Notes: a model not told the origin generated them from the letters alone. A stretch of DNA of 64,000 bases from CALNYX01 sp942490925 (GCA_942490925.1 CALNYX010000017.1:1364001-1428000), one strand, 5' to 3'. Counted from the stretch's first letter, positions 33,398 through 42,964 are shown. Made by a program: numbers and translations.

Positions 33398-34416
33398 AGC
33401 TCTGTGTTGATGCGCGGCTTTTACATGCATCGGGCATTGGCACCTTTCTTAAAAATCTCCTCCCTTATTTTGACAAAGAATTAGATCTCGTTGTGCTCCA
33501 TAAAGAGGGCGAAGATGTGCCTTATGCAGGCATCCCAATGAAAAGCCGGATTTACACGATTGCAGAACAGTGGGAGCTCTTTCGAAAAATCCCCAAATGC
33601 GATCTCTTTTTCTCCCCCCATTACAATATTCCGCTCTTGCCAATTCGAGCAAAAAAAAGAGTTGTAACCATTCACGATGCTTATCCACTCGCATTTGCCC
33701 AAACATTGACCTTTGCCCAAAAGGCCTATGCAAAACTCTTTTTTGCTGCTGCGATGAAATACTCGGATCAAATCGTGACAGTATCGGAGTTTTCGAAACA
33801 AGAGTTGCAAAAGTATTGCCCTTCCCAAAAGCCTATACATGTCATTCCCAATACACTTTCCCCTCAGTTTACTTACCAAGAAGGGGCAAAAGATGAGGAG
33901 TACCTCCTTTGTGTTGGAAATGTAAAGCCGCACAAGAATTTATTGCGTCTGGTGCAGGCTTATGCCCGGCTGATGCCAAAGGAGAAGCTGCTCATCATTG
34001 GGAAGAAAGAGGGGCTTTTAACGCGAGATGAGACCGTTTTAGATTTTGTTGAGCAGCATCTTAAAAATCGGATCATTTTTACAGGTTACGTACCAGACAA
34101 AGAGTTGCCAGCTCTCTATTCCGGAGCCAAGTTATTTATTTTTCCTTCTTACTATGAGGGGTTTGGTTTTCCTCCGCTTGAAGCGATGGCCTGTCACTGT
34201 CCTGCTCTTGTCGCTAGAGCAGCTAGCCTGCCTGAAGTGTGTGGTGATGCTGTTGAATATGTCGATCCTCTTTCGGTTGATTCTATTTACGAAGGGATGA
34301 AGAGTCTTTTACAAAATCCCTCAAGAAGACTAGAGTTGGTGGAAAAAGGAAAAGAGCGTGCTGCCCAGTATCATCCTGAAAGCTCAGCTCAACGCTACAT
34401 TGAGCTTCTATGTTAG
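33394..34416 (+). CDS. Family 1/4-type glycosyltransferase
   Basis: 340 residues, GT-B fold. VGNVKPHKNLLRLVQAY (start of the C-terminal domain) and FPSYYEGFGFPPLEAMACHCPALV with the E-x7-E nucleotide-sugar motif place it in GT4. TTG start overlapping the gmd stop (TTGA). Likely transfers a deoxy-mannose-derived sugar in surface glycan synthesis; acceptor unknown. Confidence 0.85.
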   Translation: MKLCVDARLLHASGIGTFLKNLLPYFDKELDLVVLHKEGEDVPYAGIPMKSRIYTIAEQWELFRKIPKCDLFFSPHYNIPLLPIRAKKRVVTIHDAYPLAFAQTLTFAQKAYAKLFFAAAMKYSDQIVTVSEFSKQELQKYCPSQKPIHVIPNTLSPQFTYQEGAKDEEYLLCVGNVKPHKNLLRLVQAYARLMPKEKLLIIGKKEGLLTRDETVLDFVEQHLKNRIIFTGYVPDKELPALYSGAKLFIFPSYYEGFGFPPLEAMACHCPALVARAASLPEVCGDAVEYVDPLSVDSIYEGMKSLLQNPSRRLELVEKGKERAAQYHPESSAQRYIELLC

Positions 34417-35537
34417 TGAAAGAAAGAGGAAACTCCCGACTTAGACTTATCGATCGTTATCTGGGTATTCCGATTATTTTCTTACTTGGTTTATTTAGAA
34501 TTAAGAGAAAACAGATTCCCCATTTCCAATCTATTGCACTACTTAAAACTTCTGGGATTGGAGATACGGTTCTTCTCTCAGGTGTGATCGAGGATTTGAA
34601 AAGACAATTTCCTGGGAAAAAAATCACTCTATTTACCGGGCATCTAAACTTTGAAATGGGGAAGTTGATTTCGGGGTGTCAGGTCATTTCTCTTCCAGTC
34701 ACGAAACCTTGGCAAGCAATACGCATTTTACGGCAACATCAATTCGATCTATGGATGGATTTTGGGCCATGGCCACGGATTAATGCATTATTATCCTATT
34801 TTGCTCGAGCCAAATACAGAGTTGGGTTTAAAACTGCTGGGCAATTTCGACACTATATTTATGATAAAACGATTTCTCATAGCTTCAAGAGGCATGAAAT
34901 TGAAAACTACCGTGATTTTGTGCGCATGTTGGGAATTTCAAAGCATTCCTTTCCAACAATTGGATGCTGTAAGGTACAATCAGTAAAAAAGAAGCGTATT
35001 GCACTTCATCTTTTCCCTGGAGGATCACGCGCTTATTTGAAGATGTGGCCAGATCACAAATGGGAAGAGTTGATTCATTATCTAGGCCAACATGGCTATG
35101 AAGTGATATTTACCGGATCAGGGAAAGACCGAAACGCTATTGAAAAATTCCTGAGTGGGAATTCTCAACAAATTAACTTAGCTGGAGAGCTTACTTTACA
35201 AGAGACAGCAGAATATCTAACTTCTTGTGAATGTGTTATTAGTGTTGATACTGGCATCATGCATCTTGCAGCAGCCTTAGGATGTCAAGTGATCGCTTTA
35301 CATGGACCAACTTCCCCAAATCGTTGGGGTGCAGTTGGGAAAAAAGTGACTGCAATTACACCTGACATCGACTATACTCCTTGCATTCAGTTAGGGTTTG
35401 AGGCTAAATGCCAAGCAAATCGATGTATGCAAGCAATAGAATTGAAACAAGTTACAAATATATTAAGAGGTTTAGATGAAGTGTTTGATTCTGGCGGGGG
35501 GGAGCGGGACGAGGCTATGGCCATGGTCTCGAAGTAA
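34410..35537 (+). CDS. Family 9 (heptosyltransferase-type) glycosyltransferase
   Basis: 375 residues. LLKTSGIGDTVLLSGVIEDLKRQFPG near residue 45, LFPGGSRAYLKMWPDHKWEELI, and the C-terminal SVDTGIMHLAAALGCQVIALHGPTSPNRWG are the GT9 signature. Adds sugars to lipopolysaccharide core or related glycans at the inner membrane. Overlaps the preceding gene by 7 nt and manC by 62 nt, the largest same-strand overlap in the window; the last 20 residues are therefore encoded within the manC start. Confidence 0.85.
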   Translation: MLVKERGNSRLRLIDRYLGIPIIFLLGLFRIKRKQIPHFQSIALLKTSGIGDTVLLSGVIEDLKRQFPGKKITLFTGHLNFEMGKLISGCQVISLPVTKPWQAIRILRQHQFDLWMDFGPWPRINALLSYFARAKYRVGFKTAGQFRHYIYDKTISHSFKRHEIENYRDFVRMLGISKHSFPTIGCCKVQSVKKKRIALHLFPGGSRAYLKMWPDHKWEELIHYLGQHGYEVIFTGSGKDRNAIEKFLSGNSQQINLAGELTLQETAEYLTSCECVISVDTGIMHLAAALGCQVIALHGPTSPNRWGAVGKKVTAITPDIDYTPCIQLGFEAKCQANRCMQAIELKQVTNILRGLDEVFDSGGGERDEAMAMVSK

Positions 35538-36828
35538 ATACCCGAAACAATTTCTCTCTGTAATCGGAGGAACCTCTTTTTTTCAACGCACTCTTAAACG
35601 AGCACTTTTATTCACTAAGGCTGAAGAGATCTTTGTGATCACTCATGCCGATTTTTTTCACACAATTGCTGCACAAGCAGCAGAAATCGATACCAAAATT
35701 GTCGATAATATTCTGCTGGAACCTGCTCCAAAAAATACAGCCCCTGCCATTGCATTTGCTATGGAAGCTATGAAAAAAAGAGGTGTCAAACCAAATGAAA
35801 CGCTCTTTGTCTGCCCCGCAGATCACATGATTGCTCCAGAAGAAAAATTCGCTGACTATGTCAAGCAAGCAGATGTTCTTGCCAAACAAGGCAAACTTGT
35901 CACTTTTGGAATTCGCCCTTCAAAGCCCGAAACAGGATATGGCTACATCAAAGCCGATGGGAATGAAGTGAAAGAGTTCGTTGAAAAGCCGGATTTACAA
36001 ACAGCTCAAGCTTATGTTCTAAGTGGTGACTACTTTTGGAATTCAGGGATGTTTCTCTTTTCTATCAATACGATGGAAAAGGAGCTGAAAAAGCATTGTC
36101 CAGATTTGAGTGAGCCCATTTCAATCGACTATGCAGTGATGGAAAAATCTGATTGTGTCGCGATGCTTCCACTTGATTTGGCGTGGTCAGATGTAGGCTC
36201 ATGGGAAAATATCTACGAACTGCTCGACAAAGATGAAAACCATAACGTCACCCGTGGCAATGTCATGGCTTTTGACACCAAGAACTCTTTGATTTTAGCG
36301 CAAAAACGTCTGGTCTCAACGATTGGACTCGATGATATGCTTGTCGTTGAAACAGATGATGTAGTACTAGTTGCACCGAAAAGTGAGTCGCAAAGAGTAA
36401 AGGATATTGTTGGTCAATTACGTGATCTGGGTAAAGAAGAAGTCGATGAACATTTAACAGTCAATCGTCCTTGGGGAAGCTTTACAGTCTTGGAAGAAGA
36501 ACCTCGTTTTAAGATTAAGCGCATTACTGTAAATCCATTAGCTACACTGAGTTTGCAGATGCATTACCACCGTAGTGAACATTGGGTTATTGTCAGTGGA
36601 ACAGCGAAGGTGACGATTCAAGATAAGGAAAAAGTCGTACATGAAGGTGAGAGTATTTTCGTGCCTAAATCAGCGATTCACCGGGTAGAAAATCCAGGGA
36701 AAGTCCCCTTAGAGATTATCGAAGTCCAAGTCGGTGAATATCTCGGCGAAGATGATATCATCCGGTTCGAAGATGTTTATGGCAGGCTTAAAGAAGATGA
36801 ATCATTCCGTATTTTGATGAAGAAATAG
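35476..36828 (+). CDS. manC: Mannose-1-phosphate guanylyltransferase / mannose-6-phosphate isomerase
   Basis: 450-residue bifunctional type II enzyme. Nucleotidyltransferase signature LAGGSGTRLWPWSRSKYPKQF at the very N-terminus, VCPADHMI, FVEKPDLQTA; C-terminal cupin isomerase domain RPWGSFTVLEEEPRFKIKRI ... MHYHRSEHWVIVSG. Makes GDP-mannose, the gmd substrate. Starts within the GT9 gene. A run of seven G lies at about 35495-35501. Confidence 0.94.
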   Translation: MKCLILAGGSGTRLWPWSRSKYPKQFLSVIGGTSFFQRTLKRALLFTKAEEIFVITHADFFHTIAAQAAEIDTKIVDNILLEPAPKNTAPAIAFAMEAMKKRGVKPNETLFVCPADHMIAPEEKFADYVKQADVLAKQGKLVTFGIRPSKPETGYGYIKADGNEVKEFVEKPDLQTAQAYVLSGDYFWNSGMFLFSINTMEKELKKHCPDLSEPISIDYAVMEKSDCVAMLPLDLAWSDVGSWENIYELLDKDENHNVTRGNVMAFDTKNSLILAQKRLVSTIGLDDMLVVETDDVVLVAPKSESQRVKDIVGQLRDLGKEEVDEHLTVNRPWGSFTVLEEEPRFKIKRITVNPLATLSLQMHYHRSEHWVIVSGTAKVTIQDKEKVVHEGESIFVPKSAIHRVENPGKVPLEIIEVQVGEYLGEDDIIRFEDVYGRLKEDESFRILMKK

Positions 36829-36847
36829 CCTAAATCTTTTTTTTAGA

Positions 36848-36861
36848 TATACTGCGCAGTA
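36848..36861 (+). promoter_or_regulatory. TATACT box overlapping a 12-bp palindrome before the binding-protein gene
   Basis: TATACT (36848-36853) overlaps the perfect palindrome TACTGCGCAGTA (36850-36861), which ends directly at the ATG at 36862. No convincing -35 at the right distance. Could be an operator at a short-leader promoter, or chance. Confidence 0.25.
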
Positions 36862-38019
36862 ATGAAAGGACTCATCTGTGTTTTACTTCTGGTCAATACC
36901 CTATTTGCTGTTGGTTCAATCAAAGTAGGGGTTCTCCACTCGCTTTCAGGCTCTATGGTAGATAGTGAGGCTCCTGTTGTGGATGCAACGTTACTTGCTA
37001 TCGAAGAAATTAATGCCAGAGGTGGAATAATTGGAAAAAAGCTTCAACCGGTTGTTATAGATGGTGCATCGGATGATTTAGAATTTGCCAAAGGTGCTAA
37101 AAAGCTCATTCTTGAAGATAAAGTGAGCGTTGTTTTTGGCTGTTGGACATCGGCAAGCCGCAAAGCAGTTAAACCTATATTCGAAGAGCACGATAGTCTG
37201 CTATTTTATCCTGTGCAATATGAAGGATTAGAGAGTTCTAACAATATTGTTTACACAGGCGCCGCTCCTAATCAACAAATTATTCCTGGTGCATCATGGG
37301 CATGTCAAACAGTTGGACAACGTATTTTTCTTGTTGGATCTGATTATGTTTTCCCACGCCGTGCTAATGAAATCATTCAAAAGGTGATTTATGCATTTGG
37401 AGGAGAAATTCTTGGGGAAGAATATATTCCACTAGGCAGTCAAAATGTAGATGAGGTAGTCCAAAAGATTGTAGAGGCAAAGCCAGAGTTAATTTTAAAT
37501 ACACTCAATGGCATCTCAAATCGCTACTTTTTTGAAGCTCTACGAAAAGCGGGTGTCGATTCCTTTCAAACTCCAACTATGTCGTTTAGTATTGGTGCAA
37601 CAGAGCTTATTGCTTATAATCTAATCGACAAGTGCAAGGGAGATTTCACGGCATGGAATTATTACGAATCGATCGAATCTAAACAGAACAAACGCTTCAT
37701 TCAAGCATTTAAGAAGCGCTATGGCAAAGAGAGGCATATTAGTGATCCAATGGAGGCTGCCTACTTTGGTGTCTATCTTTGGGCGCAAGCAGTTGAAGAG
37801 TCTGGTGTTGCAAAAAGCGAAATAATAAAAAACACAATAAAAACGCAGGTACTATTAGCTCCTGAAGGCATGGTTTATGTTGATCCAGATACCAATCATG
37901 TTTGGAAAACAGTAAGAATTGGACAGCTAGACGCCAATGGTGTTTTTAATATTATTTGGTCTTCTGAAAAGTCGATTAAACCGTTCCCCTACCCCTTAAT
38001 TTGGGGTTTGAAATCATGA
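36862..38019 (+). CDS. UrtA/AmiC-type periplasmic substrate-binding protein
   Basis: 385 residues with a signal peptide (KGLICVLLLVNTLFAVG). The body IKVGVLHSLSGSMVDSEAPVVDATLLAIEEINARGG and FGCWTSASRKAVKPIFEEHDSLLFYPVQYEG matches urea/short-amide binding proteins of the branched-chain amino acid type. No ABC permease or ATPase genes follow; instead a histidine kinase overlaps by 4 nt (ATGA). Inference: it is the ligand-sensing partner of that kinase rather than a transport component. Confidence 0.85.
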   Translation: MKGLICVLLLVNTLFAVGSIKVGVLHSLSGSMVDSEAPVVDATLLAIEEINARGGIIGKKLQPVVIDGASDDLEFAKGAKKLILEDKVSVVFGCWTSASRKAVKPIFEEHDSLLFYPVQYEGLESSNNIVYTGAAPNQQIIPGASWACQTVGQRIFLVGSDYVFPRRANEIIQKVIYAFGGEILGEEYIPLGSQNVDEVVQKIVEAKPELILNTLNGISNRYFFEALRKAGVDSFQTPTMSFSIGATELIAYNLIDKCKGDFTAWNYYESIESKQNKRFIQAFKKRYGKERHISDPMEAAYFGVYLWAQAVEESGVAKSEIIKNTIKTQVLLAPEGMVYVDPDTNHVWKTVRIGQLDANGVFNIIWSSEKSIKPFPYPLIWGLKS

Positions 38020-39923
38020 AAATTTTTGTTAAACTTCTCCTCGTATTCCTTTCTCTGTCTGTCATTCCGCTGATTATCTTTTTTGGCATTGTAAATCATA
38101 ATTTCTACAACTACTTTCTTGAGGAACAAGAGCTTATTTTAGAAGGGATTGCAGATGAAAAAATTCAAGATATTTCAAACTTATTCAAGACTCTTCGAAA
38201 CGAAGCTCAATTGATTGCGAGCAGTGACACGGTCATTGGGTATCTAACAAAACCAGAATCTAAAGTTATTAGGAAAGAAGAGAAGTTATTCGATATATTT
38301 AGTGGTTTTTATCAACTCAATAACATTTATCTAGTTAATCCAACGGGAAAGATTGTCTTTGCAATGGAGGAGCTAGGGTTAGATAAGGACTTAAACACCG
38401 GCTTTTATAAGCAACCCCCCACTCATGCTCTTATCGAATCAGTCGATGAACTTTCTGATAACCTAAAAGTTTTTCAGGGATTTTCTGAAGAAAATGAACT
38501 AAGCAAGGTTTTTAACAATACGAAGATTTTATTAGAACCAACTCTATCAAATTTTTCCTATTTTTCCCCAAGTCGTCAACCCGTTGTGTTTATGGGTGTT
38601 CCAGTGTTTTATGAACAGAAATTCATAGGTGTTTTAATACTCGAGCTACCTGATGAAGTCATCTATAGCATTTTTCGAAACTATAGTTCGCTTGGAAAAA
38701 CAGGAGAGATGCTTGTTGCAAAACAGGTCGGGCAAAAACTTTTATATCTGAACCCTATCCGGCATCAACCCGATGCAGCATTTAATCTCGAAATTGAAAT
38801 GGGTTCTGATCAGGCACTTCCGATGCAAGCTGCAGTACAGGGTGTTAAAGGTCGAGGGGTCTCTATTGATTATCGTGGAGAAAAGGTGCTTGCGATATGG
38901 AATTATTTCCCTTATCTCCAACTTGGAATTGTTGTAAAAATAGATTTTGATGAGATTTTCGGACCACTTTATCACATTCGCAATTTGGTCCTTATTTTTG
39001 GTTCGATTACATTTGTTTTTGTATTAGGAATCATTGTTTATATTTCTAAAACAATTTCTCGCCCCATCCAAAAACTGCAAGAGGGAGTCAAGATTGTTGG
39101 GAGTGGAAATCTAGATTACAAAGTTAGCAATAATAAGCATGACGAAATAGGTGATTTATCAAGAGCTTTTGACCAGATGGTTGAACACCTGAAGGAGTCA
39201 ACGACATCGATTGAGCGCTTGAATGAAGAAGTTGAACAACGTAAGAGCGCAGAAGAAGTTAAAGCCGGTTTTTTCTCCATGGTTGCCCATGAATTACGGG
39301 GGCCTATTGCGCCTATTCGTGATGGGATTACACTTATTTTAGATGGAGAAGCTGGGGAAATTAATGCTGAGCAGAAGCGGTTCTTAGGAATCTCATTACA
39401 GAATACTAATCGTTTATTAGTTGTTATTAACGATATTCTGGATTTTCAAGGAATTGAATCTGGTAAACTCAAGTATAATATTAGCGATAATGATATCAAT
39501 TCAGTCCTTTTGACGACTGTAGAAATGTATCAACAGATGATTCGTAAGAAAAAACTGCAACTGGATTTAGACTTGGCTGAAAATTTACCTGCAGCTCCTT
39601 TTGATAAAAATCGCATTATTCAAGTGATCGGAAATTTACTAAGCAATGCCATTAAATTCACGGAGCAGGGCAGGCTTTCTATTAAGAGCTCATTGCAGGG
39701 ACAAAATCTTCAAATTGAAATTTCGGATAGCGGAGAAGGAATTGCTAAAGAAGACATTGCAAAGCTTTTCCAAACTTTTGTTCGCCTTAATGTTAAAGTA
39801 CACGGTACAGGTCTTGGTCTTACCATCTGCAAAAAAATCATTGAGGACCATAGAGGAGAAATTTGGGTTGAGTCTATTGAAGGGGAAGGGTCTTCCTTTT
39901 TCTTTACTCTTCCTGTCGAATAA
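38016..39923 (+). CDS. Membrane sensor histidine kinase (Cache-like/HAMP/HisKA/HATPase)
   Basis: 635 residues from ATG 38016 (GGGG 9 nt upstream; overlaps the binding-protein stop). Helix near 5-25, a long extracytoplasmic sensor domain, second helix (LVLIFGSITFVFVLGIIVYI) near 325-345, HAMP, then FSMVAHELRGPIAPIRDG (phospho-acceptor His), the N box NLLSNAIKFTEQG, DSGEGIA (G1) and GTGLGLTICKKII (G2). Complete kinase; no response regulator in the window. Confidence 0.9.
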   Translation: MKIFVKLLLVFLSLSVIPLIIFFGIVNHNFYNYFLEEQELILEGIADEKIQDISNLFKTLRNEAQLIASSDTVIGYLTKPESKVIRKEEKLFDIFSGFYQLNNIYLVNPTGKIVFAMEELGLDKDLNTGFYKQPPTHALIESVDELSDNLKVFQGFSEENELSKVFNNTKILLEPTLSNFSYFSPSRQPVVFMGVPVFYEQKFIGVLILELPDEVIYSIFRNYSSLGKTGEMLVAKQVGQKLLYLNPIRHQPDAAFNLEIEMGSDQALPMQAAVQGVKGRGVSIDYRGEKVLAIWNYFPYLQLGIVVKIDFDEIFGPLYHIRNLVLIFGSITFVFVLGIIVYISKTISRPIQKLQEGVKIVGSGNLDYKVSNNKHDEIGDLSRAFDQMVEHLKESTTSIERLNEEVEQRKSAEEVKAGFFSMVAHELRGPIAPIRDGITLILDGEAGEINAEQKRFLGISLQNTNRLLVVINDILDFQGIESGKLKYNISDNDINSVLLTTVEMYQQMIRKKKLQLDLDLAENLPAAPFDKNRIIQVIGNLLSNAIKFTEQGRLSIKSSLQGQNLQIEISDSGEGIAKEDIAKLFQTFVRLNVKVHGTGLGLTICKKIIEDHRGEIWVESIEGEGSSFFFTLPVE

Positions 39924-40012
39924 ATATTTTATGGAGTGATTTAAAGAAGAATTTCAGATGCTTTTTTTCTGTTTTTTTTTTATAATGAACTCTTTGATAT
40001 CGCAACCTGTAG

Positions 40013-40948
40013 ATGGCTATGAATCTCATCTTTGTCTTTCTCAACTTCTTTATCTGGGGCTCCTCATTTTCGTTAGCGAAAGCGGCGATGAAATTCTCTC
40101 CTCCTCTTTATTTAACAGGGGTGAGGATGTGTATCGCAGGAATTATTTTACTCGCATTTCTCCTGCTCTTTCGTAGACAAGATTTTAAAGTGCGCAAGAC
40201 TCAAATTTTACCTTTGGTTTTGCTGGCTCTTTCAAGTGTTTATTTAACAAATGCGTTTGAATTTTGGGGGCTTCAGTATCTTACAGCAGCGAAGGCCTGT
40301 CTCATCTATAGTCTATCCCCATTCTTAGCTGCGCTCTTCTCCTACTTCCAGTTCCGGGAAAAGATCACAATACGAAAAATCATAGGCCTCACTATCGGCT
40401 TTATCGGTTTTTCTCCAGTCTTCCTTTCGGATTCTGGTTCAGAACATTTACTCGGAAAATTTTTGATCTTTTCATGGGCAGAAGTCGCGCTCATTCTTGC
40501 GACAGTCACGTCTGTTTATGGCTGGATCTTATTGCGTAAGCTCGGCAAGGATGAAGGGATGTCTCCCGTAATGGCAAATGGCTCATCGATGTTACTTGGG
40601 GGACTTTTTGCTCTTGTTCACTCACTATTCGTAGATTCTTGGGCACCGACACCTGTTGTCGATTATGGAGGGTTTTTAAGCTGGGTCATGCTCATTGTTG
40701 TGATCTCTAATCTGCTTTGCTACAACTTGTATGGATGGTTATTAAAGCGCTTTACAGCAACCTTTCTTTCGTTTGCAGGCCTGTTAACCCCACTCTTTGC
40801 AGCAATCTGGGGTTGGATGATGCACGCTGAAGGAATTCCATGGCCATTCTATCTCTCAATGGGAGTGATTGCTCTAGGACTTTGGCTTGTTTACTCTGAA
40901 GAGCTTCGCTTGGGCTACATCGTGAAAAGGTCTAAAGTAGCGCAGTAA
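40013..40948 (+). CDS. EamA/DMT family transporter
   Basis: 311 residues, ten hydrophobic helices arranged as two EamA repeats. NFFIWGSSFSLAKAAMKFSPP at the N-terminus is typical of metabolite exporters. Start at 40013 or the next ATG 40019. A TATAAT at 39981-39986 behind a long T-run may serve as promoter. Converges on pgeF, overlapping by 17 nt. Substrate unknown. Confidence 0.82.
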   Translation: MAMNLIFVFLNFFIWGSSFSLAKAAMKFSPPLYLTGVRMCIAGIILLAFLLLFRRQDFKVRKTQILPLVLLALSSVYLTNAFEFWGLQYLTAAKACLIYSLSPFLAALFSYFQFREKITIRKIIGLTIGFIGFSPVFLSDSGSEHLLGKFLIFSWAEVALILATVTSVYGWILLRKLGKDEGMSPVMANGSSMLLGGLFALVHSLFVDSWAPTPVVDYGGFLSWVMLIVVISNLLCYNLYGWLLKRFTATFLSFAGLLTPLFAAIWGWMMHAEGIPWPFYLSMGVIALGLWLVYSEELRLGYIVKRSKVAQ

Positions 40949-41672
40949 CTGTCGCATGCCGTCCGCTTTTCTGAAGGCGACGGTAAGAGAAGAAGTCTGT
41001 TTCATTTTCATAGGTGCAAATCGAAGCAATTTCAATATGCTTATCTAGTACACCAGACTGCCTGAGTTGCCATCTAGAAATTTCCCAAAAATCAAAGTAA
41101 GTGGGCCTAATTTGAAAGGGCCAAAACTCTTTGGGGAGTTCGCTTTGAAAATTGCGAAACTCTGCCGCTTTAGGACCGAGGCTAGGAGAAATACCAACAA
41201 GCAAGTCCTTAGGATTGGTTTTGTAAAGGAGTTGCATTGTATCGATCGTTTCTTTGTAGATGTTTGCGACACTCCCGCGCCATCCACAGTGGACATTTGC
41301 TAAAGCATGGTGGACAGGGTCATAGAAGATGGCAGCTTGGCAATCAGCATGTAAGACCAAGAGGCCACGATGCGGTTGATTAGTCACAAGGCCATCACCC
41401 TTCAGTTGCTCATCTGAAGCTTCATGCACCACGTTGCCATGCACCTGCCAGAGGGTGGAGGTTTGATTGAGGTCAAAAACAGAGAGGATTTTCTGACGAT
41501 TGGCTTTAACAGATTGAGGATCATCTCCTGAGGAGTAGCCAAGGTTTAATGAGTGGTAGGGCTCCTGGCTGACGCCTCCATGTCGGAGGAAAATGCCGTG
41601 TTGAATGGGCAAGCTATCAAATAGTGAAAAATTCAGCCAATGAACCCCGTCTTGTTCATGTCTTTGCATCAT
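40932..41672 (-). CDS. pgeF: PgeF/YfiH family (DUF152) protein
   Basis: 246 residues. LHADCQAAIFYDP and NVHCGWRGSVANIYKETI contain the conserved His/Cys metal site, and ISPSLGPKAAEF is the family tail motif. Members have been described as peptidoglycan-editing factors and as purine-nucleoside phosphorylase/laccase-type enzymes. Two adjacent ATGs (41672, 41669) could start it. Stands alone, with the CopB-like terminator upstream. Confidence 0.85.
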   Translation of the reverse strand: MMQRHEQDGVHWLNFSLFDSLPIQHGIFLRHGGVSQEPYHSLNLGYSSGDDPQSVKANRQKILSVFDLNQTSTLWQVHGNVVHEASDEQLKGDGLVTNQPHRGLLVLHADCQAAIFYDPVHHALANVHCGWRGSVANIYKETIDTMQLLYKTNPKDLLVGISPSLGPKAAEFRNFQSELPKEFWPFQIRPTYFDFWEISRWQLRQSGVLDKHIEIASICTYENETDFFSYRRLQKSGRHATVTALL

Positions 41673-41695
41673 AATAGGGGGTTATATCATTAAAC

Positions 41696-41728
41696 AAAAA
41701 AAAACGCTCGGCTTATGGCCGAGCGTTT
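41696..41728 (-). terminator. Intrinsic terminator of the CopB-like gene
   Basis: 11-bp perfect stem AAACGCTCGGC (41702-41712 and 41718-41728), 5-nt loop, followed on the minus strand by nine consecutive T. Lies 10 nt after the translocator gene stop. Confidence 0.9.
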
Positions 41729-41737
41729 GTCTATTCA

Positions 41738-42964
41738 TTAGACTGAAGTGTGAGCTGCTTGAGCTGCACCTGTAGAGATGTGTTGGAAGGCAGCTAAGAC
41801 GTCAGAGAATGTGCTATAGACATCTGTTGCTCCTTGAATCTCTTGTGTCGCAACGTTTATCGACTGCTTTGTCCCTTGTTGGAATACGCGGAAGATGTTA
41901 GATGCTAAACTCTGTTGGCCAGAGGCCTCACCAGTCTGACGAAGTAAGTTCGCCTGATCATTATACATTGTTGCAAGCTGCGTCGACTCAATACCAGAGA
42001 CTAAAGTAGGTGTTGCAAACATCCCGGAACCAACGGCTCCAATCAGGAATTTCATACCTCTTTTCATACCTTTCTTAGCACCTTTAACAGCTAGATCATC
42101 AGCCTCTTTACGTAGAGCCTGAGCAGCCTCTTTTGCCTGATCACCCACTGTCTCACCTAGTGAATCACCTAAACCGTCAACAGTAGCATCGGTAGCTGCT
42201 GATGCAGCTTCGGTAATACCACTTGTTGCAGCCTCTCCAACTGTCTCTGTGATTGCACTTGATAGGGCGTCGTTTGTTCCTCCCATTGCTTCACTAAGAG
42301 TGCGTGTACTAAATTCCATTGGAGCGTCATCAGCTGCAGCTTCACTAGCGCCAGCTCCGGCATCTGTCACAATATCAGTCAATACGCCTCCTGCAGAGTC
42401 AGCAGCGCCCTCAATGGCTGAGTCTCCACCTGCCATAAGTTCAAATTCCTCAGGAAGGGCTGATTCTGAAGCTCCACCTGTCACCACTCCAGAAATAACT
42501 GTGGCAGCGATCACAACAACCATCAAGACCGAAAAGACGATACTCAAGAACTTAAGGATTGGGCCCCACTTTTTCTGTTCAGCCTGAATATGCTGGTAGT
42601 GCTTAATCGCTTGGTTTTGCTTATTAATCTGCAAGGTTGTCGATCTTAGAACGACATTTGAGTTGTTAACGTTGTTTCGCTGATCTGAGGCTACAACCTC
42701 TTGAGCTGTAATAGCCGACTCACCCATCGTTTGGAAAATCTTAACAAATGCTGCTGCTAATGTTGTTAAAACTTGTTGGTTTTGTGGTTGTGCTGGTGGC
42801 AGTTTTGGACGCTCAACATCCTTAACAGCAGCTTTAAGAGCCGCCTGCTTAGCGCTAGAGATTGTATCGACTTTTCCCGCTGCTTTAGCGTGAGCGAGTT
42901 TTTCAAGTGCTGGTAAGCTAAGAGCTGGACTCTGAGTTTGTACACTACTTGGAGTAATACTCAT
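41738..42964 (-). CDS. copB: CopB-like type III secretion translocator
   Basis: 408 residues, Ala/Ser/Thr-rich with no Sec signal. Hydrophobic segments near 134-165 (ILKFLSIVFSVLMVVVIAATVISGVV) and near 300-325 (MKFLIGAVGSGMFATPTLVSG) match the two-hydrophobic-region layout of YopB/CopB translocators, which insert in the host membrane. It follows the LcrH-type chaperone gene as in Chlamydia (lcrH ... copB copD). ATG with AAGGGGA upstream. No CopD gene follows; the transcript ends at a strong terminator. Confidence 0.75.
   Translation of the reverse strand: MSITPSSVQTQSPALSLPALEKLAHAKAAGKVDTISSAKQAALKAAVKDVERPKLPPAQPQNQQVLTTLAAAFVKIFQTMGESAITAQEVVASDQRNNVNNSNVVLRSTTLQINKQNQAIKHYQHIQAEQKKWGPILKFLSIVFSVLMVVVIAATVISGVVTGGASESALPEEFELMAGGDSAIEGAADSAGGVLTDIVTDAGAGASEAAADDAPMEFSTRTLSEAMGGTNDALSSAITETVGEAATSGITEAASAATDATVDGLGDSLGETVGDQAKEAAQALRKEADDLAVKGAKKGMKRGMKFLIGAVGSGMFATPTLVSGIESTQLATMYNDQANLLRQTGEASGQQSLASNIFRVFQQGTKQSINVATQEIQGATDVYSTFSDVLAAFQHISTGAAQAAHTSV

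Noticed and set aside
32783..33430. 215-codon open frame on the minus strand
   Set aside because: Antisense to gmd, whose active-site motifs are intact; no domain or ribosome site of its own.
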